A stretch of DNA of 64,000 nucleotides from Clostridia bacterium (GTDB lineage Bacteria > Bacillota > Clostridia > Christensenellales > QALW01). Numbering within the stretch: the stretch's first letter is position 1; each line of letters starts with the position of its first letter. The notes below the pieces were generated by a model. It was not told where the DNA came from. It searched no databases and saw only the letters and a list, made by a program, of their open reading frames with translations. A program made the position numbers and the translations under genes. The stretch is taken from the NCBI GenBank assembly GCA_900769815.1, contig CAAGID010000030.1, positions 81,722 through 145,721 on the forward strand, in the 5' to 3' direction. Of this stretch, positions 17,371 through 25,596 are shown piece after piece.

Positions 17371-18662
17371 TTTACTTTATCTCCTGCCATCAGGCACTTT
17401 TCGTGTTGCTCTTGTTTCTGTTGCAAAAAGACGATCATAAAGAAGACAAATGGCATCGAGAAATGATGAATAAACGGTTCCTTGGCTTCTACAACTGCAA
17501 TCGCAACAAAAAAGAACAACATGATAAACTTGATATCTCTATTTTTAATAGCAATAATGTTTTTTAACATTTCTTTATACAGACAGACATAGAATACAAC
17601 AGCCATAATAAGACCGTATCCAAAGTAAGCCTGCAGATAACCCGTATCAGACCGGCTAAGAACACCACTGCTGGAATAACCTCGATAGATAGAGGTTCCT
17701 ATGATAGTTTCGGCAGAAATGGGAGCCACCTCCTGTGCCTGAAGTGATGTCACAAAGGAGGAATTATCCGCACCACCCTCCAAAAGCTCCTTTATTTTTC
17801 TATAGATACCGAATTTCTCTATGGAAGAAAAGAATTCAGGATAAATAATAAGCAGTGCTCCACATCCCAAAAGTCCTATAACAACGATCCAAATACCTTT
17901 AACAGAGAGCTTAGAAAATACAAGATACAATGTCACCAAAACCAAAAGCACGGCACCAAAAGCGAAGCCGGTAGAACCCGATAGTAAGGTAGCAAATAGA
18001 ATAAATATATACCCAAGTGTGTATAACAGGAGACTTCTCTTTTTGATCATGAGATAGGCACCTGAAACCATTCCTATAAACAGATTGACGGACAACAGTG
18101 CCTCTCCAGCTCCCAAGCCTGCAGCACGGTAGGGAGATAAATAGGAAAAGTTTGTATCCAAAACAAAGTGATTGTATAAAAAATACTTGACACTATCGCT
18201 AAAGTACTGTGATATAGCAATTGCAGCTTGTAAAAGTGTCGCAAAAAAAACTGCTTTAAAAAACTGCTCACTGTTATCAAAACAGTCGTACATAAAATAA
18301 CAAATCAGCGGAACAAAAAAAACAAACAACAACGTTCTGGATAAAATAGATTCTCCATTAACAGAGGATCCAATATTATTGATAATACCTAAAAGGAACA
18401 CCCAACCAAGCATTACGATAGATAATACAAATATATTAATTATTGTTCTTCCCGATAATGTGGTTTTAGAAGGAAGTTTAATTATAAAATTTCTTCTGGC
18501 AAGAAACAATACCATGCATAAAAAGAATACCAGTTTTCTAGAGGTTAGAATATCAGGAACACCGATAGGCTGAACTTCATATATAAAGAAAAACACCAAT
18601 AATGTTTGCCATAATGTTTTTCGTGAAGATGATAATCCCTTGTCTTTTAATTCGTCTTTCAT
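17367..18662 (-). CDS. Wzy-like polysaccharide polymerase / O-antigen ligase family membrane protein
   Basis: A 431-residue membrane protein with about 11-12 hydrophobic helices and one longer extracytoplasmic loop (roughly residues 275-320, GGADNSSFVTSLQAQEV then a Ser/Gly-rich stretch). This is the layout of Wzy polymerases and WaaL-type ligases. Primary sequence in this family is poorly conserved, so identity rests on topology and on the cluster, which has a flippase but no other candidate polymerase. It is very AT-rich compared with the gene downstream. It stops in a four-base overlap with the GT4 gene and starts 9 bases after the next GT4 gene upstream. Confidence 0.8.
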   Translation of the reverse strand: MKDELKDKGLSSSRKTLWQTLLVFFFIYEVQPIGVPDILTSRKLVFFLCMVLFLARRNFIIKLPSKTTLSGRTIINIFVLSIVMLGWVFLLGIINNIGSSVNGESILSRTLLFVFFVPLICYFMYDCFDNSEQFFKAVFFATLLQAAIAISQYFSDSVKYFLYNHFVLDTNFSYLSPYRAAGLGAGEALLSVNLFIGMVSGAYLMIKKRSLLLYTLGYIFILFATLLSGSTGFAFGAVLLVLVTLYLVFSKLSVKGIWIVVIGLLGCGALLIIYPEFFSSIEKFGIYRKIKELLEGGADNSSFVTSLQAQEVAPISAETIIGTSIYRGYSSSGVLSRSDTGYLQAYFGYGLIMAVVFYVCLYKEMLKNIIAIKNRDIKFIMLFFFVAIAVVEAKEPFIHHFSMPFVFFMIVFLQQKQEQHEKCLMAGDKVK

Positions 18663-18671
18663 AAACTCTCC

Positions 18672-19763
18672 TTAGATACCCTTTTTCACAGTAGAGGTAA
18701 TCACGTCCTGCCATGCTGTGAATATTCTTTGTTGAGAATGGGTTTTTGTAATTTGTTTTTCGTTATTCCTCAACTCCAGATTATCACCATTGTCTAAAAC
18801 AATTCGCATCTTTGTAATTAAGTCATCCTCATCGCCTGTCGTAAATAAATAACCGTTGACGCCATTTTGAATTAATTCTCTTGGTCCTCCGCAAGGGCAA
18901 TCAGAACAAACAGCCGGAATTCCTAAGCACATTGCCTCCATCAAAGCATTCGGCATCCCTTCGTAATATGATGTCATCACAAACAACCGTGCGCCATATA
19001 TTTTATTCAAAACATCCGGATACGCACCCGCCAATATAATCTTTTTGCATGCGGTTTCCTGTATCAGTGCACTCAAATTTGCTTTTAACGGACCTTCTCC
19101 ATATATTTCTAAAGTCAATTCCGGATAATATTTACTGATTTTTGAAAATGCCCGAATGAGCAACTCATAATTTTTTTGCTTTGACAGTCTGCCTACTGCT
19201 ACAACGCGATTATCCTGTTTTCTTATAGGATAATCCTCAAATTTGAGATAGACAGGGTTATGAATGACAACACCTTTTCTCTGGATCTCTTCAGAAAAAT
19301 ATGCTTTAGCATCGCTGGTTTGGAAAACGATCTTGGATACTGCTTTTAGTGCCACATATCGCATCAACTTCGCCAATTTACCATATTCGAGGTTGGGATC
19401 ATTTCTCTCAGAATAAATCATAGGTATACTTTTCGCACAACCGGAAATTACAGCATAAAAAACAGGCTGAATCCAATAACTGATAATAACATCTGGATTG
19501 ATTTGCCGAATGATACGCTTTGTAAATTGGAGTATCTTCATATGCATAGCAAGTTTTCCGGAGTTCGCAATTTTATTTCCGATAAAGCATACATTTTCGG
19601 CTACAGGATATGCCTGTGCATCGCCTTCCACAGAGACCAGATACACTTCATTTTCACAATTTTCGGAAAGCCAATTTGCCAGATTGATTATAGACTTCTC
19701 GGCACCGCCGTATATATTGCCAGCCTTACTTACAGAAAGGCACGCCATCAACATAATTTTCAT
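18672..19763 (-). CDS. GT4-family glycosyltransferase
   Basis: A 363-residue GT-B glycosyltransferase. The N-terminus has NIYGGAEKSIINLANWL (acceptor-side glycine motif), the linker has VVAVGRLSKQKNYELLI, and the C-terminal donor site has SYYEGMPNALMEAMCLGIP then CGGPRELI with the E-x7-E pair. GNTGGAEK/GGAE-type openings are usual in GT4 enzymes using UDP-hexoses. It overlaps the next glycosyltransferase gene upstream by four bases, so the two are probably translated together. The acceptor and linkage are unknown. Confidence 0.9.
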   Translation of the reverse strand: MKIMLMACLSVSKAGNIYGGAEKSIINLANWLSENCENEVYLVSVEGDAQAYPVAENVCFIGNKIANSGKLAMHMKILQFTKRIIRQINPDVIISYWIQPVFYAVISGCAKSIPMIYSERNDPNLEYGKLAKLMRYVALKAVSKIVFQTSDAKAYFSEEIQRKGVVIHNPVYLKFEDYPIRKQDNRVVAVGRLSKQKNYELLIRAFSKISKYYPELTLEIYGEGPLKANLSALIQETACKKIILAGAYPDVLNKIYGARLFVMTSYYEGMPNALMEAMCLGIPAVCSDCPCGGPRELIQNGVNGYLFTTGDEDDLITKMRIVLDNGDNLELRNNEKQITKTHSQQRIFTAWQDVITSTVKKGI

Positions 19764-20842
19764 AGTTTTTTACCCATATTACATATTTCAGACAATTTAT
19801 GAAATGAAGCAAGTGCTATCTGTTCCCATGAATATGTATTTCTTACATATTCCTTACAACGACTAATATATAAATCTTGACAATTTAAATAATCTTTCTT
19901 TGCCTTTAACAAGGCATTTGCAATACTTTCACTATCCAATTCTGTTCCCCAGCCAAGATTCTGCTCTACCACTTCATTCATCACATTTGTTCCAGGTGTT
20001 ACCAAACAAGGATTTCCGTATTTCCATGCCTCTAGTACTGTCATAGGAAATCCTTCATACCGTGAGGTCAGTAACATAATTCCGTGTCTTTCCAACAACT
20101 TTTTCTGTGCATCTCCGTAGATCGGGCCACAATTCGTTACCTTCAAAGAACGGTAATTCCTGATTCTGTTATTTATATAGTCAATACTTTTCTCTGAACC
20201 AGTACCATAGAGTTCTATCTGTATAACCGCATCCTTTTGTTCCAGGATATCCAGTGCATCAAACAAATAATCCAGTCCCTTATGGTTAATATCAAATCTA
20301 CCAATAAAATAGAAAGACCAATTCTCTTGCGGTACATATTCGGCAACTATTTCATCGGTTTTTATACCATTAGGAATCACCAAATCACATAAGGTGCAAT
20401 ATTTCGAATCTGCCTTTTCGTTCTCATTCAGAAAAATATAACCCTTTGCTTTTTTCATAAAGGATCGCAATATCAAATGATTTGCTACCAACTTTTTGTA
20501 TTTGGATTTTGTCAATGCTGCCTCACCAAAGGATCCATGTGGCTCGATAAAATACGGTATCCCCAATTTAATAAGCGTTTTATAAAATTTAAGGTATTCA
20601 AAATAATAATGACTATGAAAAATAACCACATCCGGGTCAACGCTATGAACAAAGGATTCAAAAGACCGATCTCCCAAACAATTAAAATATGGAGAACTCA
20701 TTTGAGATATGTCTGCTTTAACCGACAGAACGCTTGCTTCAAAACCCTTTATTTCATTTTGTGCATTTACTAAATTTCTCAAAACGACCGGTATTCCTCC
20801 TGAAAGATTTAAATGTGTCGCTGTAACGTGTAATAGTCTCAT
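19760..20842 (-). CDS. GT4-family glycosyltransferase
   Basis: A GT-B enzyme of about 360 residues that begins MRLLHVTATHLNLSGGIP, a common opening for this family, and carries FIGRFDINHKGLDYLF in the linker and TSRYEGFPMTVLEAWKYGNP in the donor site. Two starts are possible: ATG at 20863 (adds MVVAVKT) and ATG at 20842. I prefer 20842 because it gives the family N-terminus. Neither has a strong ribosome site; an AGAGGT lies about 18 bases before 20863. An 8-bp hairpin (20852-20859 with 20871-20878) spans the upstream candidate start and could affect initiation. Confidence 0.88.
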   Translation of the reverse strand: MRLLHVTATHLNLSGGIPVVLRNLVNAQNEIKGFEASVLSVKADISQMSSPYFNCLGDRSFESFVHSVDPDVVIFHSHYYFEYLKFYKTLIKLGIPYFIEPHGSFGEAALTKSKYKKLVANHLILRSFMKKAKGYIFLNENEKADSKYCTLCDLVIPNGIKTDEIVAEYVPQENWSFYFIGRFDINHKGLDYLFDALDILEQKDAVIQIELYGTGSEKSIDYINNRIRNYRSLKVTNCGPIYGDAQKKLLERHGIMLLTSRYEGFPMTVLEAWKYGNPCLVTPGTNVMNEVVEQNLGWGTELDSESIANALLKAKKDYLNCQDLYISRCKEYVRNTYSWEQIALASFHKLSEICNMGKKL

Positions 20843-20948
20843 TGTTTTCACGGCAACAACCATTAATATTTTGTTGCCATACCTCTTTCTTCAATATATT
20901 GGGATAAACAATCAATACAGCTATCTTACTAAAACATATCCTGTTTTA

Positions 20949-21407
20949 TCAATCAAGCCGTTTAATTAACTTCGCCGGAATTCCTCCATACAAGCATCCT
21001 GACTCTTTCAGATCCGATGTCACAACGGCTCCCGCTGCTACTATTGAATGATCTGCAATATTTACACCGGAACAGATCGTTACATTTGCACACAGCCATA
21101 CATTGTTTCCTACGTTGATAGGTCTTTCAATATGCATGTCCTCGTTTTCTGCTCTTTCCCACCACTTCGTTGTATCTAATCCTGTAGAGATAATTGCAAC
21201 TCCATGCGAAAGAACGCAAGCATCTCCGATCGTTACATTGCCAACCGCATTTATAAATACATTATCGTTGATATGTACCTTCTTGCCAAGCTTTAAGCGT
21301 TTTTTAAAATACACACGCGGTACCTCATATAAAACAGCCTGGGAAAACTGTGGAAAGATACTCTTAAATAATGTGGTTTTAATTTTTCGATATATTCTAC
21401 CGACCAA
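20949..21407 (-). CDS. Left-handed beta-helix (hexapeptide-repeat) acyltransferase
   Basis: A 152-residue protein whose C-terminal two thirds consists of hexapeptide repeats (for example VNIADHSIVAAGAVVTSDL), ending with the usual GIPAKLIKRL turn. It belongs to the serine-acetyltransferase/CatB/WbbJ type that moves an acetyl group from acetyl-CoA. The likely catalytic His is in CVLSHGVAI. In this cluster it would O- or N-acetylate a sugar of the repeat unit. It starts 5 bases after the GT2 gene and is followed by about 106 bases before the next gene start. The acceptor cannot be predicted. Confidence 0.87.
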   Translation of the reverse strand: MVGRIYRKIKTTLFKSIFPQFSQAVLYEVPRVYFKKRLKLGKKVHINDNVFINAVGNVTIGDACVLSHGVAIISTGLDTTKWWERAENEDMHIERPINVGNNVWLCANVTICSGVNIADHSIVAAGAVVTSDLKESGCLYGGIPAKLIKRLD

Positions 21408-21412
21408 CTATA

Positions 21413-22231
21413 TCACTTCCTCAAAAATTTTTTATACACCCAATATTGAATTTTGACCGGCATCAAAAACATTCCGGTTTGAGCCACTGCCACAATCATA
21501 TAGTCAGCAAAGCTTGCGTAGCCCATTTTCCAAAAACGTTTAATAGTATCAATGTAACTTTTTGTGTTTTCCCAACTTTTGCGACGTTTTGCAAGATCGT
21601 CATTAGATCGGAAATACAAAAGTGATTCCCCGATGTTTTGTGCTTTACAGCCTGAGAAAAGCATTCTTCCAAAGAGATCAACGTCTTGATTTCTTCTTAA
21701 ATCTGAATATCCACCATTTTCAAGCACCTTGTTTTTCCTGTACATTACGGCAGGGTGATTAAATGCGCTGCGCTTTTTTGCAAAGTTATAAATATCATCG
21801 TGCTTTTCAGGAACTTCACGAACTGAAACAACTTCATCGGGGGAAGAATAAAATTCATCTACAAAAGAACCCACAATGCTTAATTCCGGATTCATTTCAA
21901 ACACCTTTAATTGCTTTTCGCAACGCTCCGATTTTGATATATCATCTGTATCCATACGCGCAACAAGCTCGTTCTTGCATTCTTTCAGACCCTCATTCAA
22001 AGCTAAGCCTAAACCTATGTTTTCTTTATTAACTACGATCGAAAACAATCCAGGATATTTGTCTGTATATTCTTTTATAACCGCATACAATTCATCATTT
22101 AACGGACCATCTTCTACTATAACAATCTCATCAGGTAAAACTGTTTGGTTGATCATACTATCAATGGCCATCCGTAAATATTCAGGCTTTTCTTTTACAT
22201 ACAAAGACATAAGTACGCTGTAGTTTTCCAT
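21413..22231 (-). CDS. GT2-family glycosyltransferase
   Basis: A 272-residue GT-A enzyme. The opening YSVLMSLYVKEKPEYLRMAI is followed by DEIVIVEDGPLNDEL (nucleotide-binding acidic pair) and the DxD metal motif in LVARMDTDDIS near residue 95. The C-terminal acceptor part includes NQDVDLFGRMLFSG, where the acidic residues probably form the general base. This subgroup resembles galactosyl- and GalNAc-transferases of O-antigen and capsule loci. It lies five bases after the phosphoglycosyl transferase gene, suggesting that it adds the second sugar. Confidence 0.88.
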   Translation of the reverse strand: MENYSVLMSLYVKEKPEYLRMAIDSMINQTVLPDEIVIVEDGPLNDELYAVIKEYTDKYPGLFSIVVNKENIGLGLALNEGLKECKNELVARMDTDDISKSERCEKQLKVFEMNPELSIVGSFVDEFYSSPDEVVSVREVPEKHDDIYNFAKKRSAFNHPAVMYRKNKVLENGGYSDLRRNQDVDLFGRMLFSGCKAQNIGESLLYFRSNDDLAKRRKSWENTKSYIDTIKRFWKMGYASFADYMIVAVAQTGMFLMPVKIQYWVYKKFLRK

Positions 22232-22236
22232 ACTAA

Positions 22237-22932
22237 TTAACTCCTCAACATTTCTTTTGCTTCTGCCTGCTTTGCATCATAAGTCTCTTGATCTACTTTA
22301 CCTTCCATCAGCAACCAATCACCAAAGTCCATATCAGATACAGTACCCTCACGAACTGTGTCACTTCTTTTGAGAACCTTGCCAACTGTCTGGAAAATGA
22401 TTTTCATATCACCGATAAACGTGATGCCTTTGTCTATGTATTCAAGATCGAATTCAATTTTCTGTTCCCAAGTAATATTGTTGCGCCCGTTTACTTGTGC
22501 AAGTCCGGTCAAACCGGGACGAACATCGTGCCTTCTTCGCTGTTCTTCTGTCATAAAAACGCAATCCCGAACCAAGAAGGGTCTTGGACCGACTATTGAA
22601 ATGTGCGCTAAGGCTATATTGGCTAAAGATGGAAGCTCGTCAAGTGACGTGCTACGGAGCCACGCACCATACTTTCCGAGACGCTGATCATCTGGAAGAA
22701 GATTTCCGTCTTTATCTTTTGCGTTACTCATAGTGCGAAATTTTATCAACTTGAAAATCTTTTCTTTTCCATCTTTACCTTTCTTACCGGGTCTTGGCTG
22801 AAAGAAAAACGGATTACCTTTCATAGCAATTGCACCAACCACAGTCAAGATAAGCAGGATTGGAGACAACACAAGCAAAACTATCACAGATAATATGAAA
22901 TCTATCAATCTCTTAAAAAACTTTGCGTACAT
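22237..22932 (-). CDS. Undecaprenyl-phosphate sugar-1-phosphate transferase (initiating, PglC/WcaJ type)
   Basis: A 231-residue monotopic phosphoglycosyl transferase. The N-terminus has one re-entrant helix (FILSVIVLLVLSPILLILTV). The core shows FKLIKFRTM, then LRSTSLDELPSLANI with the catalytic Asp-Glu pair, SIVGPRPFL and RPGLTGLAQVNGRN. These enzymes place the first sugar-1-phosphate on undecaprenyl phosphate. Position as the second gene of the operon, directly after a PglE-type aminotransferase, fits an amino-sugar start, as in the Pgl system. No N-terminal multi-helix extension (WbaP type) is present. C-terminal 40 residues are acidic and lysine-rich, slightly longer than the minimal PglC. 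Confidence 0.92.
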   Translation of the reverse strand: MYAKFFKRLIDFILSVIVLLVLSPILLILTVVGAIAMKGNPFFFQPRPGKKGKDGKEKIFKLIKFRTMSNAKDKDGNLLPDDQRLGKYGAWLRSTSLDELPSLANIALAHISIVGPRPFLVRDCVFMTEEQRRRHDVRPGLTGLAQVNGRNNITWEQKIEFDLEYIDKGITFIGDMKIIFQTVGKVLKRSDTVREGTVSDMDFGDWLLMEGKVDQETYDAKQAEAKEMLRS

Positions 22933-22952
22933 TATCTATTCCTCTTTCAAAT

Positions 22953-24230
22953 TTAATTGAAACAGCTTCTAATAATCTCTATCACCTTGTCCTGTTCCTC
23001 AGAAGGCATCTTATTGTCAGACGGCAAACACAAACCGCGTTCAAAGATATCCGCACCCACATCCACACAACTGCCGGCAATATAGGCGTTGGTTCTGCAA
23101 CGTCCGCTGCCATCGCGGGTTACAAATTCGTGCATACGATACATCGGCTGCATATGCATCGGTTTCCAAATTGGTCTGCCTTCGACGTTATATTTAGCGA
23201 GAGTTTCTAAAATTTCTGTCGGACAAGTCTTACCCGGCTCTTTTATGTACAATGCCGTTGAATCATCTCTGACCTGCTTGCACATATAATCCTTGCTGAT
23301 GATCATAGCAGACAGCCAATAGTTCGGTTCTGTGCCATCCATAATCGGATTCATTTGTACCGGCAAGTCCTTGAAGCCGTCACGGTAACGCTCATAAATC
23401 GCTTTTTTCTGTGCGATGTGTTCTTCCAAGTAAGGGTACTGGCCACGTACAACACCTGCAATCACGTTGCTCATACGATAATTATAGCCGACTTCCTCGT
23501 GCTGATACCATGGAGCGTTTTCTCTTGCTTGCGTTGACCACTTGCGAGCTTTATTCGCAACCTCGATATCGTTTGTCAAAAGACAGCCACCAGCAGAGCC
23601 GGTGATGATCTTATTGCCGTTGTAGCTGATCGCAGAGTAATTACCAAAAGAACCGCACTGTCTGCCGTTAATAGTTGCGCCCATTGCTTCTGCCGCATCT
23701 TCAATCAGAAGCGCACCGTGCTTCTCACAAATTTCCTTAATCAAATCCATTCTTCCGGGGAAGCCGTACAGTTCTGCAGAAACGACTAATTTCACATCGG
23801 GATACATTTCAAATGCTTTTTCAAGTGCTACAGGATCCATATTCCATGAATCTGATTCCGTGTCAATAAATACAGGAATACCACCCTCATAAACAACAGG
23901 ATTTAATGTGGCATCAAAGGTCATATCGGAGCAAAATACTCGTTTGCCCTCCAATGCACCGTGACTGATTGCAGGTTTACCGTAAAGTGTTTCGCCTGCG
24001 TGTTTAATTGCCAAATGAAGTGCAGCAGTACAACAAGACAGACCCACCGCATATTTCATCTCTGCCTTTTCGGCGGCTATACGCTCAACCTCGTTGATAT
24101 TCTCGCCAACCGTACTCATCCAGTTTGTATCATAAGCCTGCTGAACATATTTCATTTCCTCGCCGTGCATTGTCGGTGTAGCAAGCCAGACCTTTTTCTC
24201 AAACGGTGCAAACTGTTTTGAATCTTTCAT
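22953..24230 (-). CDS. DegT/DnrJ/EryC1/StrS (PglE-like) PLP aminotransferase
   Basis: A 425-residue sugar aminotransferase. Ser/Cys-rich LSCCTAALHLAI (about 64-75) binds phosphate, LIEDAAEAMGA (175-185) carries the Asp that pairs with the PLP ring, and Lys207 in ISYNGNKIITGSAGG is the Schiff-base lysine. The C-terminus has the family segment GRPIWKPMHMQPMY. It transfers an amino group from glutamate to a nucleotide-linked keto sugar, giving an amino sugar for the initiating transferase downstream. No 4,6-dehydratase is seen in the window, so its keto-sugar supply must come from elsewhere. It is the first gene of the polysaccharide operon, 20 bases upstream of the phosphoglycosyl transferase. 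Confidence 0.9.
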   Translation of the reverse strand: MKDSKQFAPFEKKVWLATPTMHGEEMKYVQQAYDTNWMSTVGENINEVERIAAEKAEMKYAVGLSCCTAALHLAIKHAGETLYGKPAISHGALEGKRVFCSDMTFDATLNPVVYEGGIPVFIDTESDSWNMDPVALEKAFEMYPDVKLVVSAELYGFPGRMDLIKEICEKHGALLIEDAAEAMGATINGRQCGSFGNYSAISYNGNKIITGSAGGCLLTNDIEVANKARKWSTQARENAPWYQHEEVGYNYRMSNVIAGVVRGQYPYLEEHIAQKKAIYERYRDGFKDLPVQMNPIMDGTEPNYWLSAMIISKDYMCKQVRDDSTALYIKEPGKTCPTEILETLAKYNVEGRPIWKPMHMQPMYRMHEFVTRDGSGRCRTNAYIAGSCVDVGADIFERGLCLPSDNKMPSEEQDKVIEIIRSCFN

Positions 24231-24370
24231 TTACTAAATACCTCGAATTTGTTATTTTTTGTCTCTGTAATTTTTACACTTACTCATACTGCAAATCTTA
24301 GTTCTCTCACTGTGCTTTGTTCTTTTCTTACGAATCATACTTACGCAATAATTCAATCAAACTGCATTCG
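24231..24370 (-). other. Long untranslated leader of the polysaccharide operon
   Basis: About 140 bases separate the predicted transcription start (near 24370) from the aminotransferase ATG. I see no ribosome-like open frame, no clear terminator hairpin and no recognised riboswitch. The gap 24231-24555 as a whole contains this leader, the promoter and the terminator of the preceding operon. Confidence 0.45.
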
Positions 24371-24376
24371 TTACAT

Positions 24377-24405
24377 ATAATAACACAGTATATGCGTTTT
24401 GTCAA
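24377..24405 (-). promoter_or_regulatory. Promoter of the surface-polysaccharide operon
   Basis: Perfect TTGACA and near-perfect TATTAT boxes are 17 bases apart on the minus strand. This is the only strong promoter found ahead of the cluster, and the following genes are closely spaced or overlapping for about 19 kb. Confidence 0.8.
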
Positions 24406-24511
24406 TGTATTGCTAAATTTTGAACATGAAAATATATGTATAAATGACAATGATTGGTAACACTTTTTCTACCATTTTGAGGACTCAAAAGCATTGCCTA
24501 ATTTTGAAATA

Positions 24512-24546
24512 TAAAAAAATATGTCGAAAATTGCAAAATTTCCGAC
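24512..24546 (-). terminator. Probable terminator after the polysaccharide deacetylase gene
   Basis: An 8-bp stem including one G-T pair (24539-24546 with 24523-24530, loop of 8) is followed on the minus strand by ATATTTTTTTAT. It lies 10 bases past the deacetylase stop, marking the end of the long purine/fhs/fbp transcription unit. Confidence 0.65.
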
Positions 24547-24555
24547 GTTCTTTAA

Positions 24556-25398
24556 CTATAATTCAATTTGTACTGTTTTTCCCGGCAGAAGGCTGTAATT
24601 TTTGCCTTCAACATTAAAGAAGAGTTCCGTGTTTGTAGGGTTGTAAATTATACTTCCGTCAGCGGAAGTTTTTAACTGTTTATATGCTTCAAGGTACTCA
24701 AAAATCTCCGTATTTGTTGCATACCAAATTTCTTCACGGTTACCCATAAACTCACAGAATTCTTCAATTACGTGCCAATTATCACGCTGTTCAAACTCAT
24801 AGCTATGACCCCATAAATAGAAAAGCAACGGCTCGTAGTGTACCGTGCATTCAACAAAATACTTTGCTAAGTTCATAAGGTCGGGGTTATTATGATGGCA
24901 GGTTGCAGGCAAGCGAAGCCAATCCTGGGAAATCAAAAAATTATTGCTTGACTGAACTGTTCTTGCATATAAAATACCGCAAGCTTTTAAACAATCAACA
25001 ACTTCTTGGCTTGTTGTGCCGTAAGGATACGCCATCCCTCTTGTAATTTTGCCTGTAGTTTTCTCAATATCAATTTTATCAATAAGAATTTCGTAAGTAA
25101 TTTCTTGAGGAGTCAAGGTTTCAAGACGGGGATGATAATATCCGTGAATGGCAACCTCCATACCGTTTGAAAGGTATAGATCATAGGCTTCTTTTTTAGT
25201 CATTCGTCTGTTAACAATCTGACCTTCGGGATAAACGGTACCAACAGATGAAAAACGACCGCTGTTTACATTAAAAGTGCCCTTAATGCCGTGCTTTTTC
25301 ATAATGTTGACAAGACGGACATCCTGTTCTACAGCATCGTCATAGCTTAATGTAAGTGCTTTTTCCTTAAAACCGGGAAACTTTGTTTTTCTATACAT
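24556..25398 (-). CDS. Polysaccharide deacetylase family (NodB fold) protein
   Basis: A 280-residue NodB-homology protein. Motif 1 is TLSYDDAVEQD with Asp20 and Asp21, and motif 2 is HGYYHP with His85 and His89; together they would form the Asp-His-His metal site. RGMAYPYGTT matches motif 3 (RxPYG-like). No signal peptide or membrane helix is visible, so it may act in the cytoplasm, unlike most peptidoglycan deacetylases. Similar cytoplasmic NodB proteins are often annotated without a known substrate. It starts two bases after the small acidic protein gene and seems to be the last gene of a unit that includes fbp. Confidence 0.85.
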   Translation of the reverse strand: MYRKTKFPGFKEKALTLSYDDAVEQDVRLVNIMKKHGIKGTFNVNSGRFSSVGTVYPEGQIVNRRMTKKEAYDLYLSNGMEVAIHGYYHPRLETLTPQEITYEILIDKIDIEKTTGKITRGMAYPYGTTSQEVVDCLKACGILYARTVQSSNNFLISQDWLRLPATCHHNNPDLMNLAKYFVECTVHYEPLLFYLWGHSYEFEQRDNWHVIEEFCEFMGNREEIWYATNTEIFEYLEAYKQLKTSADGSIIYNPTNTELFFNVEGKNYSLLPGKTVQIEL

Positions 25399-25399
25399 T

Positions 25400-25594
25400 T
25401 TACCAGTCCTCCTTGTGCAGTTTACTGCTTGTTTTTATATCGTCGTAATATGCTTTATATTCTTCAATGAACTTCTGATGACCATCTGTATCCAAGGTGT
25501 AAAGTTCTTCAGGCGAAAGTTCCCAAGGATCAAAAGCATCCTCATCGTCCATCTCGGAAAGCTTAAGCATATAGCCTCTGTTTATCTTTGCCAT
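25400..25594 (-). CDS. Small acidic protein of unknown function
   Basis: A 64-residue soluble protein, strongly acidic in the middle (SEMDDEDAFDPWELSPEELY) with a lysine-containing tail ending KLHKEDW. I do not recognise the family. The ribosome site GAGGTAGTT precedes the ATG, the ATG comes two bases after the fbp stop, and the gene stops one base before the deacetylase start region, so both neighbours hug it. Such close packing argues that it is expressed. No cysteine motif, helix-turn-helix or membrane segment is present. Confidence 0.6.
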   Translation of the reverse strand: MAKINRGYMLKLSEMDDEDAFDPWELSPEELYTLDTDGHQKFIEEYKAYYDDIKTSSKLHKEDW

Positions 25595-25596
25595 AA

